Below, piece by piece: positions 57,601 through 64,000 of a stretch of DNA of 64,000 nt. The notes under the pieces are model-generated. The model had not been told where the DNA came from. It saw only the letters and a program-made list of their open reading frames with translations, and made no database searches. The number at the start of each line of letters is the position of its first letter. Position 1 is the first letter of the stretch. A program made the position numbers and the translations under genes. Where the stretch lies: the NCBI RefSeq assembly GCF_010672455.1, contig NZ_JAAHGO010000037.1, positions 1-64,000 of the forward strand, written 5' to 3'. This stretch comes from Okeania sp. SIO2C9 (GTDB lineage Bacteria; Cyanobacteriota; Cyanobacteriia; Cyanobacteriales; Microcoleaceae).

Positions 57601-58126
57601 CCCTACCAATGAAAGCAGAAAAATCAGCGGTAGAGACATCTGCCTGGGTTAAATTTTCTACTCCACCAGAAATGTCGATAATGCTAACCGAACCTTCTGG
57701 GTCGTTGGTGTACTCGTCATTGGGTTCTCCTTCATTGGCCACTAGCACCTTTGTGCCATCGGAGGTAAAGGTGAGCATATCTGGTAATGCACCCACGGTT
57801 ACTTGGTTGAGAGTATTCCCATCTGCATCGAAGAAGGCAACAGTGCCAAGGTCTTGTTTGACATCAGCTTCGATCGCCACTGCTACAATGCCATTTTGAT
57901 TTACTGCAACGCTGTTGGCAATTGCGCCAAAGGATGAAACATCAATTTGACCTATGAAATTGGGGTCGGTGGGATCGCTAATATCTAATACATCAATAGC
58001 AGCCTCATTTGCCTTGACAACAAACACTCTTTGTGTATTGGGGTCGTAAGCTGGAATTTCAGCAGCACTTTCATCAAAAACGCCTGTGTCATAAGTACCT
58101 AATGGTCTGAGTTGTGGGTCAGTCAT
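54620..58126 (-). CDS. large phytase-like/choice-of-anchor protein with RTX repeats
   Basis: The 1168-residue protein has no N-terminal signal peptide. Residues ~5-230 and ~690-900 form beta-propeller-like choice-of-anchor segments (GTYDTGVFDESAAEIPAYDP, LLVVANEISGTTTIYEF). Residues ~230-650 resemble an esterase-like phytase domain (LSGLWYEG..., FEAIALDTDEDILYSFIQTP). From ~920 there are about ten GGxGxDxL-type RTX nonapeptides (GGTGNDNIDGLAGNDILSG), which bind calcium, then a C-terminal type I secretion region. It is presumably exported by a type I system and processes organic phosphate or acts on the cell surface. No ABC transporter genes are adjacent. Confidence 0.85.
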   Translation of the reverse strand: MTDPQLRPLGTYDTGVFDESAAEIPAYDPNTQRVFVVKANEAAIDVLDISDPTDPNFIGQIDVSSFGAIANSVAVNQNGIVAVAIEADVKQDLGTVAFFDADGNTLNQVTVGALPDMLTFTSDGTKVLVANEGEPNDEYTNDPEGSVSIIDISGGVENLTQADVSTADFSAFIGREEELRAKGVRIYGPGSNAAQDLEPEFIAVDGNDTTALVTLQENNAVAVVDIENANIVDVLPLGVKDYSRGLPSLTTFEFSNLPVLDTTEGGQEILLGGLSGLWYEGTDDDGNLQFVTVPDRGPNGAPTDVDNDGDNERPFALPDYQARIVRFTLDEDSGNIQITQEILLNREDGTTPITGLPNIPEIDEEPVDLSGNPLEYDPFGADLEGIVINDDGTYWTVDEYRPAIYHFDVDGSLIDRFVPEGTAALAGETEGTFGTETLPAEYSNRRRNRGFEAIALDTDEDILYSFIQTPLANPDRTTSDNSSVIRMLGIDPATGEPVAEYVYLLEKPALSDELNLIVDKIGDAVYDADNGTFYILERDSSTTATGKKFIFEIDLTGATNLLAPGAPNLPEETTLEQLTADELAALDIQPVNKTKITNLPSLGYLAGDKPEGLSLLPDGRLAVLNDNDFGLLDEEIPGDGTVPLNPEPVPVVLGVIDFSESNQIDPSDRDDGINLGNWPVSGLLLPDSIASFVVEGETYYVTADEGDDREFDALDEAVRVGDDEYVLDPDVFDVAALEDDTALGRLTVTNQNGDLDGDGDFDKIFSSGGRSFSIWDAAGNLIFNSGDSIEQITAAQFPDNFNSDRDENTFDSRSDNSGPEPEAITTGVLGDKTYTFLGLERTGGIMVYDVSNPSSPDFVQYINNRDFSVEFDVDADGDPDPTPEQLLAVGDLAPEGLAFISPEDSPNGEALLVVANEISGTTTIYEFSPNQDIQGTPGNDNLEGGTGNDNIDGLAGNDILSGLGGSDTINGAAGDDDINGNRGDDFVSGGDGDDRVNGGLENDTIFGGNGDDNLIGRIGNDRILGGSGEDILSGGQGRDRINGGADNDTLTGGASIDRFIFAANDEFSQASLGVDEITDFNPDLDLILLDLTTFTEITTTSGEDIGDEFATVESNGDAASSEAIIVYNSSNGALFYNANGSDSGFGDGSQFATLTGTPNVSAENFVIR

Positions 58127-58731
58127 TAATCTCCCTAGTTGTATATATGTTTAATAGATCGATTGTATATTAACAGTTTCACTTTAAGATAAGTTTAAAT
58201 AGTCTTGAAGAAGGCAGGAGTTAGAAGGTATCCTCCCTACCCCCCTTTGAAAGGGAGAAGGGAAAATTGCTTATGGATAGTCAACGACTTGCCACCTGCG
58301 TGTCTTATCAACCCAAACAATTTTAAGCACCTTCAACAATTAATAATGAATAATGAATAATTACCTCTCCTTGAAAAGAAGAGGATTGACAAATTCATGA
58401 AAATTTTTTTTCACAGGAGTCGATTGGAGGACAGCTCCGAGACCTCGCCATCCCACCCTTCGGGAAGCTACGCTAACGACCGCTTATTATCCCCTAAAAA
58501 GGGGAGGCGCATACCCACAATTTTTCGGTAAACCTGTAGGGGCGAAAGGCCTTTAGCTACGCGCAACTACGTTAATGCCCCTACTATGGCCATTACCTAG
58601 CCCACAACTACGTTAACGCTACTACTGTGGTCTACCGTACAGGAAAACCGCTGTAGCGCGCTGAAAGCTGAGTGCTGTTTGCAGAGCATTCCGGTACAGA
58701 AAATGCTGACCGCTAGTTTAACTCTCAACTA
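58127..58731. other. intergenic: inverted R1 and TTACAG fragments
   Basis: R1 lies inverted at ~58339-58532, with a GCGTAGCTTCCCG insert at the AAGCGGTCG site. A degraded palindrome element (GTAGGGGCGAAAGGCC) at ~58536-58588 is invaded by a GCGCAACTACGTTAA repeat. The end of a TTACAG-type element lies at ~58620-58657. A short dispersed repeat is at 58678-58693. No gene. Confidence 0.6.
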
Positions 58732-59068
58732 TTAAGCGATCGCGTAACCTGTATGGTGTCTTACATCAGACGGATGAAACCCTAAAAAAAATGTCTGATT
58801 TTGGAATTCCTGCCTCAACAAGTTCTGGAGCAATTCCATCTTCCATTCCATCTTATTGAATCCATATTTTACCATTAATAATTTGAATATGAGTAATGCA
58901 ACCGTGAACGCGACGTTTTTGTTGCCAACCAACATCTAGTAGTAAGAAATGGTTACGTTCTCTATCAATAATTAAATACTCTTCAATTTCACCATCAGCA
59001 TAAGGCATATTAGCGTATTTATGGAGAATTTTCTCAATAATATCTCGATATAAATTTAAGTTATCCAT
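58732..59068 (-). pseudogene. xisI: xisI pseudogene
   Basis: XisI with XisH was found as a control factor of fdxN element excision in Anabaena, and homologues are common in filamentous cyanobacteria. The frame starts MDNLNLYRDIIEKILHKYAN, reaches VHGCITHIQIINGKIWIQ, then hits TAA at 58853-58855, followed in the same frame by DGMEDGIAPELVEAGIPKSD. A run of eight T at ~58786 shifts the frame by one; with seven T the normal ending LGFHPSDVRHHTGYAIA is restored. So there is one nonsense codon and one homopolymer slip. Confidence 0.8.
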
Positions 59069-59574
59069 TCTACAATTTCCTCTGTTTTTGGTGAAAAAAT
59101 TAATAGCTGAAGCTGGTTAAATTTAACAACAGACTGTGGTAACTCTTCTGAAAAGAAGTCTGAAAATATGCCTTCAGAAATAGCCAGATATAACAGACGC
59201 TCTGGCTGTTGCTCATACCATTTCTCTGTAACAATGCGCTTAATAATTATTGCTCAGACCTGATTAAACAGACTATTCTCATCTTTATATTAAGTGCAAC
59301 TTCATGGAGAAATGGTATCAGACAAAATTTGTGTATAAATGATGTATTGACCCAAAGCTTGTTCTAAATCATTTATAGGAGATGGACTTAAAAAGCTTTT
59401 AATTTCTACAGCAATTTTCTGTCCCTCTTTTTGAGCTGCTAAGAGCTTTTTTGCCCCCAAATCTGCATAAAGAATCCTACGGCCAACTTTCAGCCGTAAA
59501 GGGTCTTCAGTAATTGTCCACCCATCCTTCAATAGTGCTGTTTTAACTATCTGATGGTAAATATCTTTTGCCAT
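59056..59574 (-). pseudogene. xisH: xisH pseudogene interrupted by a ~100-bp insert
   Basis: The first 87 codons are normal XisH (MAKDIYHQIVKTALLKDGW, AVEIKSFLSPSPINDLEQAL, GQYIIYTQIL), a PD-(D/E)XK-like fold. After DTIS the frame ends, and resumes ~95 bp later in WYEQQPERLLYLAISEG to FSPKTEEIVEWIT, the normal C-terminus. The xisH stop overlaps the xisI start, as usual for the pair. Both genes are broken, so the system is inactive here. Confidence 0.75.
59215..59318. repeat. possible mobile insert in xisH
   Basis: ATACCATTTCTC (59215-59226) and GAGAAATGGTAT (59307-59318) are perfect inverted repeats 104 bp apart that enclose the non-XisH stretch. This fits a small MITE, but no second copy is seen in the window and the empty site is not known. 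Confidence 0.5.
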
Positions 59575-59742
59575 TTCAACCTAACTTAATACAAGCTTAT
59601 CTTGCAAAAGCAAAAATTATATTATTATACAATTATTATTATCATAAACTTGATATGATTAATCTCCTAATTTTTAGCATGATCTTTTCAGTGGTGGGTT
59701 TAATATCCCACCGTCAACGGGGGTGCTTAAAATTTTTTGGGG

Positions 59743-59853
59743 TTATACAGCGGTTTTCCTGTACGGTAGACCACAGTAGAGACGTTTCATGGAACGTCTC
59801 TACTGGGTGCATGATTATGACGATGTGGTTCATCAATATGAAAAGCGCTGTAA
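59743..59853. repeat. MITE-like element with TACAGCG ends
   Basis: It begins TATACAGCGGTTTTCC and ends GAAAAGCGCTGTAA, with GTAGAGACGTTTCATGGAAC inside, a variant of the 28-bp palindrome. Same family as the copy at 715. Confidence 0.7.
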
Positions 59854-59946
59854 GACACGGAGTGGCGTGTCGAAGACTATCCATAAACAATTTTCCCTTC
59901 TGCCTTCAGCATAGCTGCCTTCTGCCTTCTTCAATTTTAACCTTAA

Positions 59947-61281
59947 ATGATTCCTTCAAAACGTTTATATTTACTATTATTATTAGGAATGGTCGTTGCG
60001 CCAGTCATCGCTATTTTGTTCGATCAACAAATAAGTTTGATGGCACTAGCACTGTTTGATTTGATTATCTGTAGTTTGGCTGTTTGGGATGGAGCTACAG
60101 TGAAACCTCATCGAGTCAAACTAGCGCGCTACCCTTTACAGAAACTTTCCATTGGGCGAGATAATCATATTACTATATCGGTTGAGTCTGGCAAACACAG
60201 GGCAAATATTATCTTGCATGATGATTATCCCCCAGAGTTTGCAACTTCCTCTACTACTCTCTCAGCAATAGTTGAACCTAACAGCAGTCAGGAATTAACT
60301 TATCATGTCAACCCCGATAAACGAGGTGAGTTTCAGTGGGGAAATATTCGGGCGCGACAATTGGGAAAGTGGGGGTTAGCGTGGCAGCAATGGCAAGTTC
60401 CGGCAAGTCAACAGGTGGCAGTTTATCCAGATTTGCTGGGGTTACGATCGCTCTCTATCCGTCTCTCTCTACAAAATACTGGCACGATGCGTCAAAAGCG
60501 ACGTCTGGGAATGGGAACAGAATTTTCTGAACTCCGGGAATATGGTATTGGTGATGATATACGCTTCATTGACTGGAAAGCTACCGCTCGTCGTAGTCGT
60601 CCTTTAGTGCGGGTATTGGAACCAGAAACGGAGCAAACTTTGATTATTTTACTTGATGGGGGGAGGTTGATGACTGCCCAGGTGCAGGGTTTAAAACGGT
60701 TTGATTGGGGTTTGAATGCTACTTTATCATTGGCAATGGCGGGGTTTAGTAGGGGCGATCGTGTGGGAGTGGGAGTATTTGAGCGTCAACTCAGCACTTG
60801 GATACCACCAGAGAGGGGGAAAAATCAATTATCAAAATTAATTGAAAATCTTACACCTATTCAACCAGTTTTGCGGGAACCAGATTATGTCGAGGCAGTT
60901 ACTAGAGTGGTTAAGCAACAAACCCGTCGTGCTTTGGTAGTCGTAATTACAGATATTGTGGATACTACTGCTTCTGCGGAACTTTTGGCAGCATTGGCAA
61001 GGTTAACGCCTCGTTATTTACCGTTTTGTGTAGCTTTGTGCGATCCATTGGTGGAGAAATTAGCACATACTCCCACTGTTTCTGGAGAAAATCAGCAGGT
61101 ACATGAAAAAAGTCATGCTGCTTATACTCGTGCTGTGGCAATAGATTTATTATCTCAAAGACAGGTTGCTTTTACTCAGTTGAAACAGAAAGGAGTTTTG
61201 GTTTTAGATGCGCCTGCAAATCAAATTAGTACAGAATTGGTAGATAGATATTTGCAGCTCAAGTCTAGGAATTTACTTTAA
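59947..61281 (+). CDS. DUF58-domain protein
   Basis: The 444-residue protein starts with two hydrophobic helices (YLLLLLGMVVAPVIAILF and ALALFDLIICSLAVW), then an Ig-like stretch and a DUF58/vWA-like C-terminal half. The family signature is clear in GMGTEFSELREYGIGDDIRF and IDWKATARRSRPLVR. DUF58 proteins are usually encoded with a MoxR ATPase and transglutaminase-like genes, and may help assemble or secrete envelope proteins; no such partners are adjacent. The start is the first ATG, with no clear ribosome binding site. The N-terminal helices suggest that it is anchored in the plasma membrane. Confidence 0.88.
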   Translation: MIPSKRLYLLLLLGMVVAPVIAILFDQQISLMALALFDLIICSLAVWDGATVKPHRVKLARYPLQKLSIGRDNHITISVESGKHRANIILHDDYPPEFATSSTTLSAIVEPNSSQELTYHVNPDKRGEFQWGNIRARQLGKWGLAWQQWQVPASQQVAVYPDLLGLRSLSIRLSLQNTGTMRQKRRLGMGTEFSELREYGIGDDIRFIDWKATARRSRPLVRVLEPETEQTLIILLDGGRLMTAQVQGLKRFDWGLNATLSLAMAGFSRGDRVGVGVFERQLSTWIPPERGKNQLSKLIENLTPIQPVLREPDYVEAVTRVVKQQTRRALVVVITDIVDTTASAELLAALARLTPRYLPFCVALCDPLVEKLAHTPTVSGENQQVHEKSHAAYTRAVAIDLLSQRQVAFTQLKQKGVLVLDAPANQISTELVDRYLQLKSRNLL

Positions 61282-62153
61282 GTAGTCGTGCAAAATAAAT
61301 TTCCTATTTGAGAGAGGCAACAGGCAACAGGCAATAGGGAATCAGTAGGATGTTTCAACAATTAATAATGAATAATGAATAATGAATAATTACCTCTGCT
61401 TGAGAATAAATTGAAGAGGATTGACAAATTCATGAAAATTTTTCTTCACAGGAGTCGATTGGATATGGCTCCTTTGACCTCGCCATCCCATCCTAGGTCA
61501 TGCTGCGCAAACGACCGCTTATTATCCCCTATCCAAGGGGAGGCGCATACCCACAATTTTTCGGTAATTAATTTTGCATAGGTACTTAGTATTTAGTTGG
61601 ACTTTCGGAAAAACAGGACTTATAGAACCCATTTGAGTTCTATATAATTATGGTAGTCAAGTCTTTTCGCGCATCAATTTTGACCGAAAATCATCAGCAA
61701 GGAGTGTTGAATTTTTTGTATTATTTCTCCCCACATCTTCCCTCTTACCGAATAATTAATAATTAATAATTAAATAATTCGCGCCTTGAAGCCTCCCCTT
61801 TTAAGGGGAAAAAGCGGTCGTTATATCATGTCCGAAGGCAATCGTTTGTGTAAAAGTTGGCGTGGATATTTGCAGGAAATTTAAGTTTTTTTCTTGCCTG
61901 TTGCCTGTTGCCTTCCGGAGCTGTTGCCTATTTACTATACAAGACCGATGCTACCGGACATGATATTAGCGTAGCTTCCCCGTTGGGTGGGATGGCGCAG
62001 GAAACCTGCGCCATATCCAATCGACCAAGAGAAAAGAAAATATTCCTTATATTCAATTCCGTAACGGTTAAAACCCGAGGTAATTATCAATTATCCATTA
62101 TCCATTAATGAACAGATGTCTATTGTATCTGTCAGGAAAATTCTGAAGACAAA
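61282..62153. other. intergenic: two R1 copies facing each other
   Basis: An inverted R1 copy lies at ~61360-61568 with TTTGCGCAGCATGACCTAGG at its AAGCGGTCG site, and a direct R1 copy at ~61747-62109. The second is interrupted by a 142-bp element (61824-61965). GGCAACA repeat runs occur at ~61315 and ~61895. No gene is visible. Confidence 0.7.
61824..61965. repeat. MITE-like element with TATCATGTCCG ends
   Basis: Ends TATCATGTCCG and CGGACATGATA, flanked by TTA on each side (61821-61823, 61966-61968). It interrupts the R1 sequence GCGGTCGTTAGCGTAGC, which is continuous at ~46573. A related element at 33712-33858 also has TTA flanks. Confidence 0.75.
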
Positions 62154-62861
62154 CTAAATCAATAAATCTCGTAATTGTGCGACCATTTCTGTTCGAGAAG
62201 CAACTTTCAATTTCCGAAACATTCTTTTTAACGCTTGCTTCACTGTGTTTTGGCTAATCCATAATTCTTTGCCAATTTCTGCATTCGTTAACCCCCGTGC
62301 AACTAATTGAGCAATTTGAATTTCTCTCTGTGTCAAAAGCATCTGAGGCGAATTTTGACTGAATCTATCGGAAGATTTTAAGTTGGCTAGACAAGCAGAT
62401 AAATGAAGACAAACAGCACTTAAATTACTTAAATCCTTTGTGTTGAAGGCTGGTGTATGACCAATGCGAGCAAAATGAATTGTACCGATTAATTGACCAT
62501 TACCCACAATTGGGCCAGTCATAATATGTTCGTGGTCATATTCAATACAACATCTTTGATAAAGTTCGCTTTGCTTCCATGTTTGGTTTGGTAAGACCAA
62601 TTCCTCATGAGCTGGAGCATGATATTCTTGAACATATTTAAGTACAGGATCGACAGACTTGCCAATTTGTTGATATCTTTCTACAAAGCGATCGCTTACT
62701 CCTCGGACATCACAACTGATTAGACCGCTCTGCTCATCTCCCAGGTATATTCCCCAACGTTGTACTGCAAAATATTGACTGAGATTATCCATTAACTTAA
62801 ATCTTAATTCTGCTTCGGTGGATGCAGTTGCCATTTTTTGGAATAGGGGGTGCAAAGTCAT
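62154..62861 (-). CDS. LuxR-family regulator with GAF-like sensor domain
   Basis: The 235-residue protein has a GAF-like N-terminal domain (~15-160; FAVQRWGIYLGDEQSG, MTGPIVGNGQLIGTIHFARI) and a C-terminal LuxR-type HTH (LLTQREIQIAQLVARGLTNA, EIGKELWISQNTVKQALKRM). It is likely to bind a small ligand and control transcription. It is divergent from the DJ-1/PfpI gene with a 186-bp shared intergenic region, so it is a good candidate regulator of that gene. No receiver domain is present, so it is not a response regulator. Confidence 0.85.
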   Translation of the reverse strand: MTLHPLFQKMATASTEAELRFKLMDNLSQYFAVQRWGIYLGDEQSGLISCDVRGVSDRFVERYQQIGKSVDPVLKYVQEYHAPAHEELVLPNQTWKQSELYQRCCIEYDHEHIMTGPIVGNGQLIGTIHFARIGHTPAFNTKDLSNLSAVCLHLSACLANLKSSDRFSQNSPQMLLTQREIQIAQLVARGLTNAEIGKELWISQNTVKQALKRMFRKLKVASRTEMVAQLRDLLI

Positions 62862-63047
62862 AATTGTATAATAGAAGGAAAAGGAAAGAAGTTTGATTAT
62901 TGATATTCCAAAGTTTGCAGTTATTTCATAAGTTAAATAAACTAATGGTGACTACTATATTTGAAAAATATACCCACTTGGGTACTATTCAAATAAAAAT
63001 TTTTCCCTTACGATTATTTCAGACATAACATTTTATTGCAATACTTG
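62862..63047. promoter_or_regulatory. divergent promoter region
   Basis: A 186-bp AT-rich region between the LuxR-type and DJ-1/PfpI genes should hold both promoters. No confident -35/-10 pair or operator can be chosen; GGTGACTACTATATTTG and TACCCACTTGGGTAC (a partial palindrome at ~62971-62985) are candidates. Confidence 0.35.
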
Positions 63048-63743
63048 ATGATGACAAAAGAATTTAATATTGGCTTTTTAGTTTATCCAGATGTGGTTCA
63101 ATTAGACGTAATGGGAGCTTATCAAGTTCTAGCTTTTCCACCTCAGACAAAAATACATTTACTGTGGAAAACTTTAACTCCTGTTGTGAGTAATGAAGGA
63201 TTATTAATTACGCCAACAACAACACTAGATAATTGTCCGACATTGGATATTATTTGTGTTCCTGGTGGTGCAATGGGGCAAATTGAAGTAATGAAAGATG
63301 CTGAGATTATCAGTTTTTTACAACAAAAAAGCATTACCACCAAATATATTACTAGCGTCTGTACGGGTTCATTAATTTTAGCAGCAGCTAATCTTTTACA
63401 AGGATATAAAGCAACTTGTCATTGGGCATTTCGAGAACAATTAGCTATGTTGGGAGTTGAAGTTGTTCCCGAAAGAGTTGTTATCGATCGGAATCGAATT
63501 ACTGGAGCAGGGGTTACTTCAGGAATTGATTTTGGTCTTACTCTAGTAAGTCTCATTTGGGGAGAAAATATGGCAAAGATGACTCAATTAATGATGGAGT
63601 ATAATCCGATGCCTCCTTTTGATGCTGGTACTCCAGAGAAAGCAGGCAATGAAATTGTAGAACCATTGTTGCAATTTGAAAAACCGTTAATTGAGGCATT
63701 TTTACATCAAATTCAAGAAACAATGTTAAAGATTAAAAAATAA
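63048..63743 (+). CDS. DJ-1/PfpI-family protein
   Basis: The protein (231 residues from the ATG at 63048) has the DJ-1/PfpI fold. The nucleophile elbow is ITSVCTGSLILAA with Cys, and FLVYPDVVQLDVMGAYQVL provides the N-terminal acidic residue pattern. The sequence most resembles the isonitrile-hydratase/ThiJ-like branch (VPGGAMGQIEV, ITGAGVTSGIDFGLTL), so a hydratase or stress-related role is possible. A TTG four codons upstream is an alternative start; MMTKEFNIGF fits the domain edge better. It is divergent from the LuxR-type regulator, its likely controller. Confidence 0.82.
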   Translation: MMTKEFNIGFLVYPDVVQLDVMGAYQVLAFPPQTKIHLLWKTLTPVVSNEGLLITPTTTLDNCPTLDIICVPGGAMGQIEVMKDAEIISFLQQKSITTKYITSVCTGSLILAAANLLQGYKATCHWAFREQLAMLGVEVVPERVVIDRNRITGAGVTSGIDFGLTLVSLIWGENMAKMTQLMMEYNPMPPFDAGTPEKAGNEIVEPLLQFEKPLIEAFLHQIQETMLKIKK

Positions 63744-64000
63744 TATCATGTACCGTTAACATTTGCGCCCTTCATTCCGTAAGGAAAGTTTTGCGCCAGC
63801 AAAAAAAACTTTCTCCTTTTCCTCCTCTTTCTTATTGCTTCTTTCTTCTTTCTTCTTCTTTATTCCTTTCTGATATCAAATCCGTTTAATTCGGTATAAA
63901 AAAATGTTCCATCTTCAACCATTACCAAATATTTCCCCATCTCCCCATCTCCCCATCCCCCCATCTCCCCATCTAATTACACCGATGCTACCGGATCAGG
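63744..64000. repeat. MITE-like end with ATATCAAATCCG and trailing repeats
   Basis: A TTAACATTTGCGCCCTTCATT block near 63767, related to ~26220, is followed by GATATCAAATCCG (63871) ... TCGGTATAAAAAAATG and, at the end, TTACACCGATGCTACCGGAT. This is the 19298-19450 element in reverse orientation with a different middle (runs of CCATCTCCC). No gene. Confidence 0.6.

Noticed and set aside
59568-60059. 163-codon frame overlapping the DUF58 start
   Set aside because: It crosses a MITE-like element and runs in another frame over the DUF58 gene; no protein motif.

Overview
The window looks like chromosome from a filamentous, non-picoplanktonic cyanobacterium, probably a marine Microcoleaceae or Oscillatoriales type (Trichodesmium, Okeania, Moorena and their relatives). 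The evidence is the abundance of HIP1 octamers (GCGATCGC), short tandem heptamer-type repeats, AAA-like/WD40 and pentapeptide proteins, XisH/XisI and Uma2 genes, low GC, low coding density and many pseudogenes. The genus is an inference. No rRNA, tRNA or CRISPR array was seen.

Layout. 1-9 kb: a peroxiredoxin-like Ohr gene, a pentapeptide protein, gene fossils, and two near-identical peptidoglycan-binding genes that bracket an intact tnpB. 9-17.4 kb: an HTH/AAA-like ATPase, an IS605-type element (dead tnpA, intact long tnpB), a large AAA-like/WD40 protein and a secreted YHYH protein. 17.4-21.3 kb: a graveyard holding an IS5-like transposase remnant and a tnpB pseudogene, both loaded with small inserted repeats. 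21.4-33.7 kb: mutS2, rodA, a VOC protein, a pentapeptide protein, a DUF2157/GDYXXLXY pair and a Uma2 gene (these last three interrupted by in-frame stops), and a PhoD-like phosphatase. 34-40.3 kb: a defence/toxin-antitoxin island, all on the minus strand, with an ApeA-like HEPN protein carrying an antitoxin-like tail coupled to a PIN toxin, a Panacea antitoxin with an adjacent candidate toxin, a DUF262 plus HEPN pair, and decayed duplicates. 40.4-46.1 kb: an alpha-2-macroglobulin lipoprotein. 46.1-49.4 kb: a non-coding desert containing a 21-unit array of ~81-bp repeats. 49.4-64 kb: a methyltransferase, tnpB, decayed TPR/TA/Rpn genes, a very large RTX/phytase-like protein, decayed xisHI, a DUF58 protein, a LuxR-type regulator and a divergent DJ-1/PfpI protein.

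The two strongest leads are the island and the repeats. In the island the last ~45 residues of an ApeA-like RNase match the C-terminus of a VapB-like antitoxin fossil 1.7 kb away, and the stop codon overlaps the start of a PIN toxin gene, so a phage-defence RNase may have taken over the antitoxin role. The repeats form a nested population: ~21-nt units, 28- and 43-bp palindromes and ~100-150-bp MITE-like elements. Empty and filled sites can be compared inside the window, and at least five insertions lie in frame inside tnpB reading frames. Several otherwise intact genes also carry in-frame TAA codons, some at positions where the family normally has Glu.
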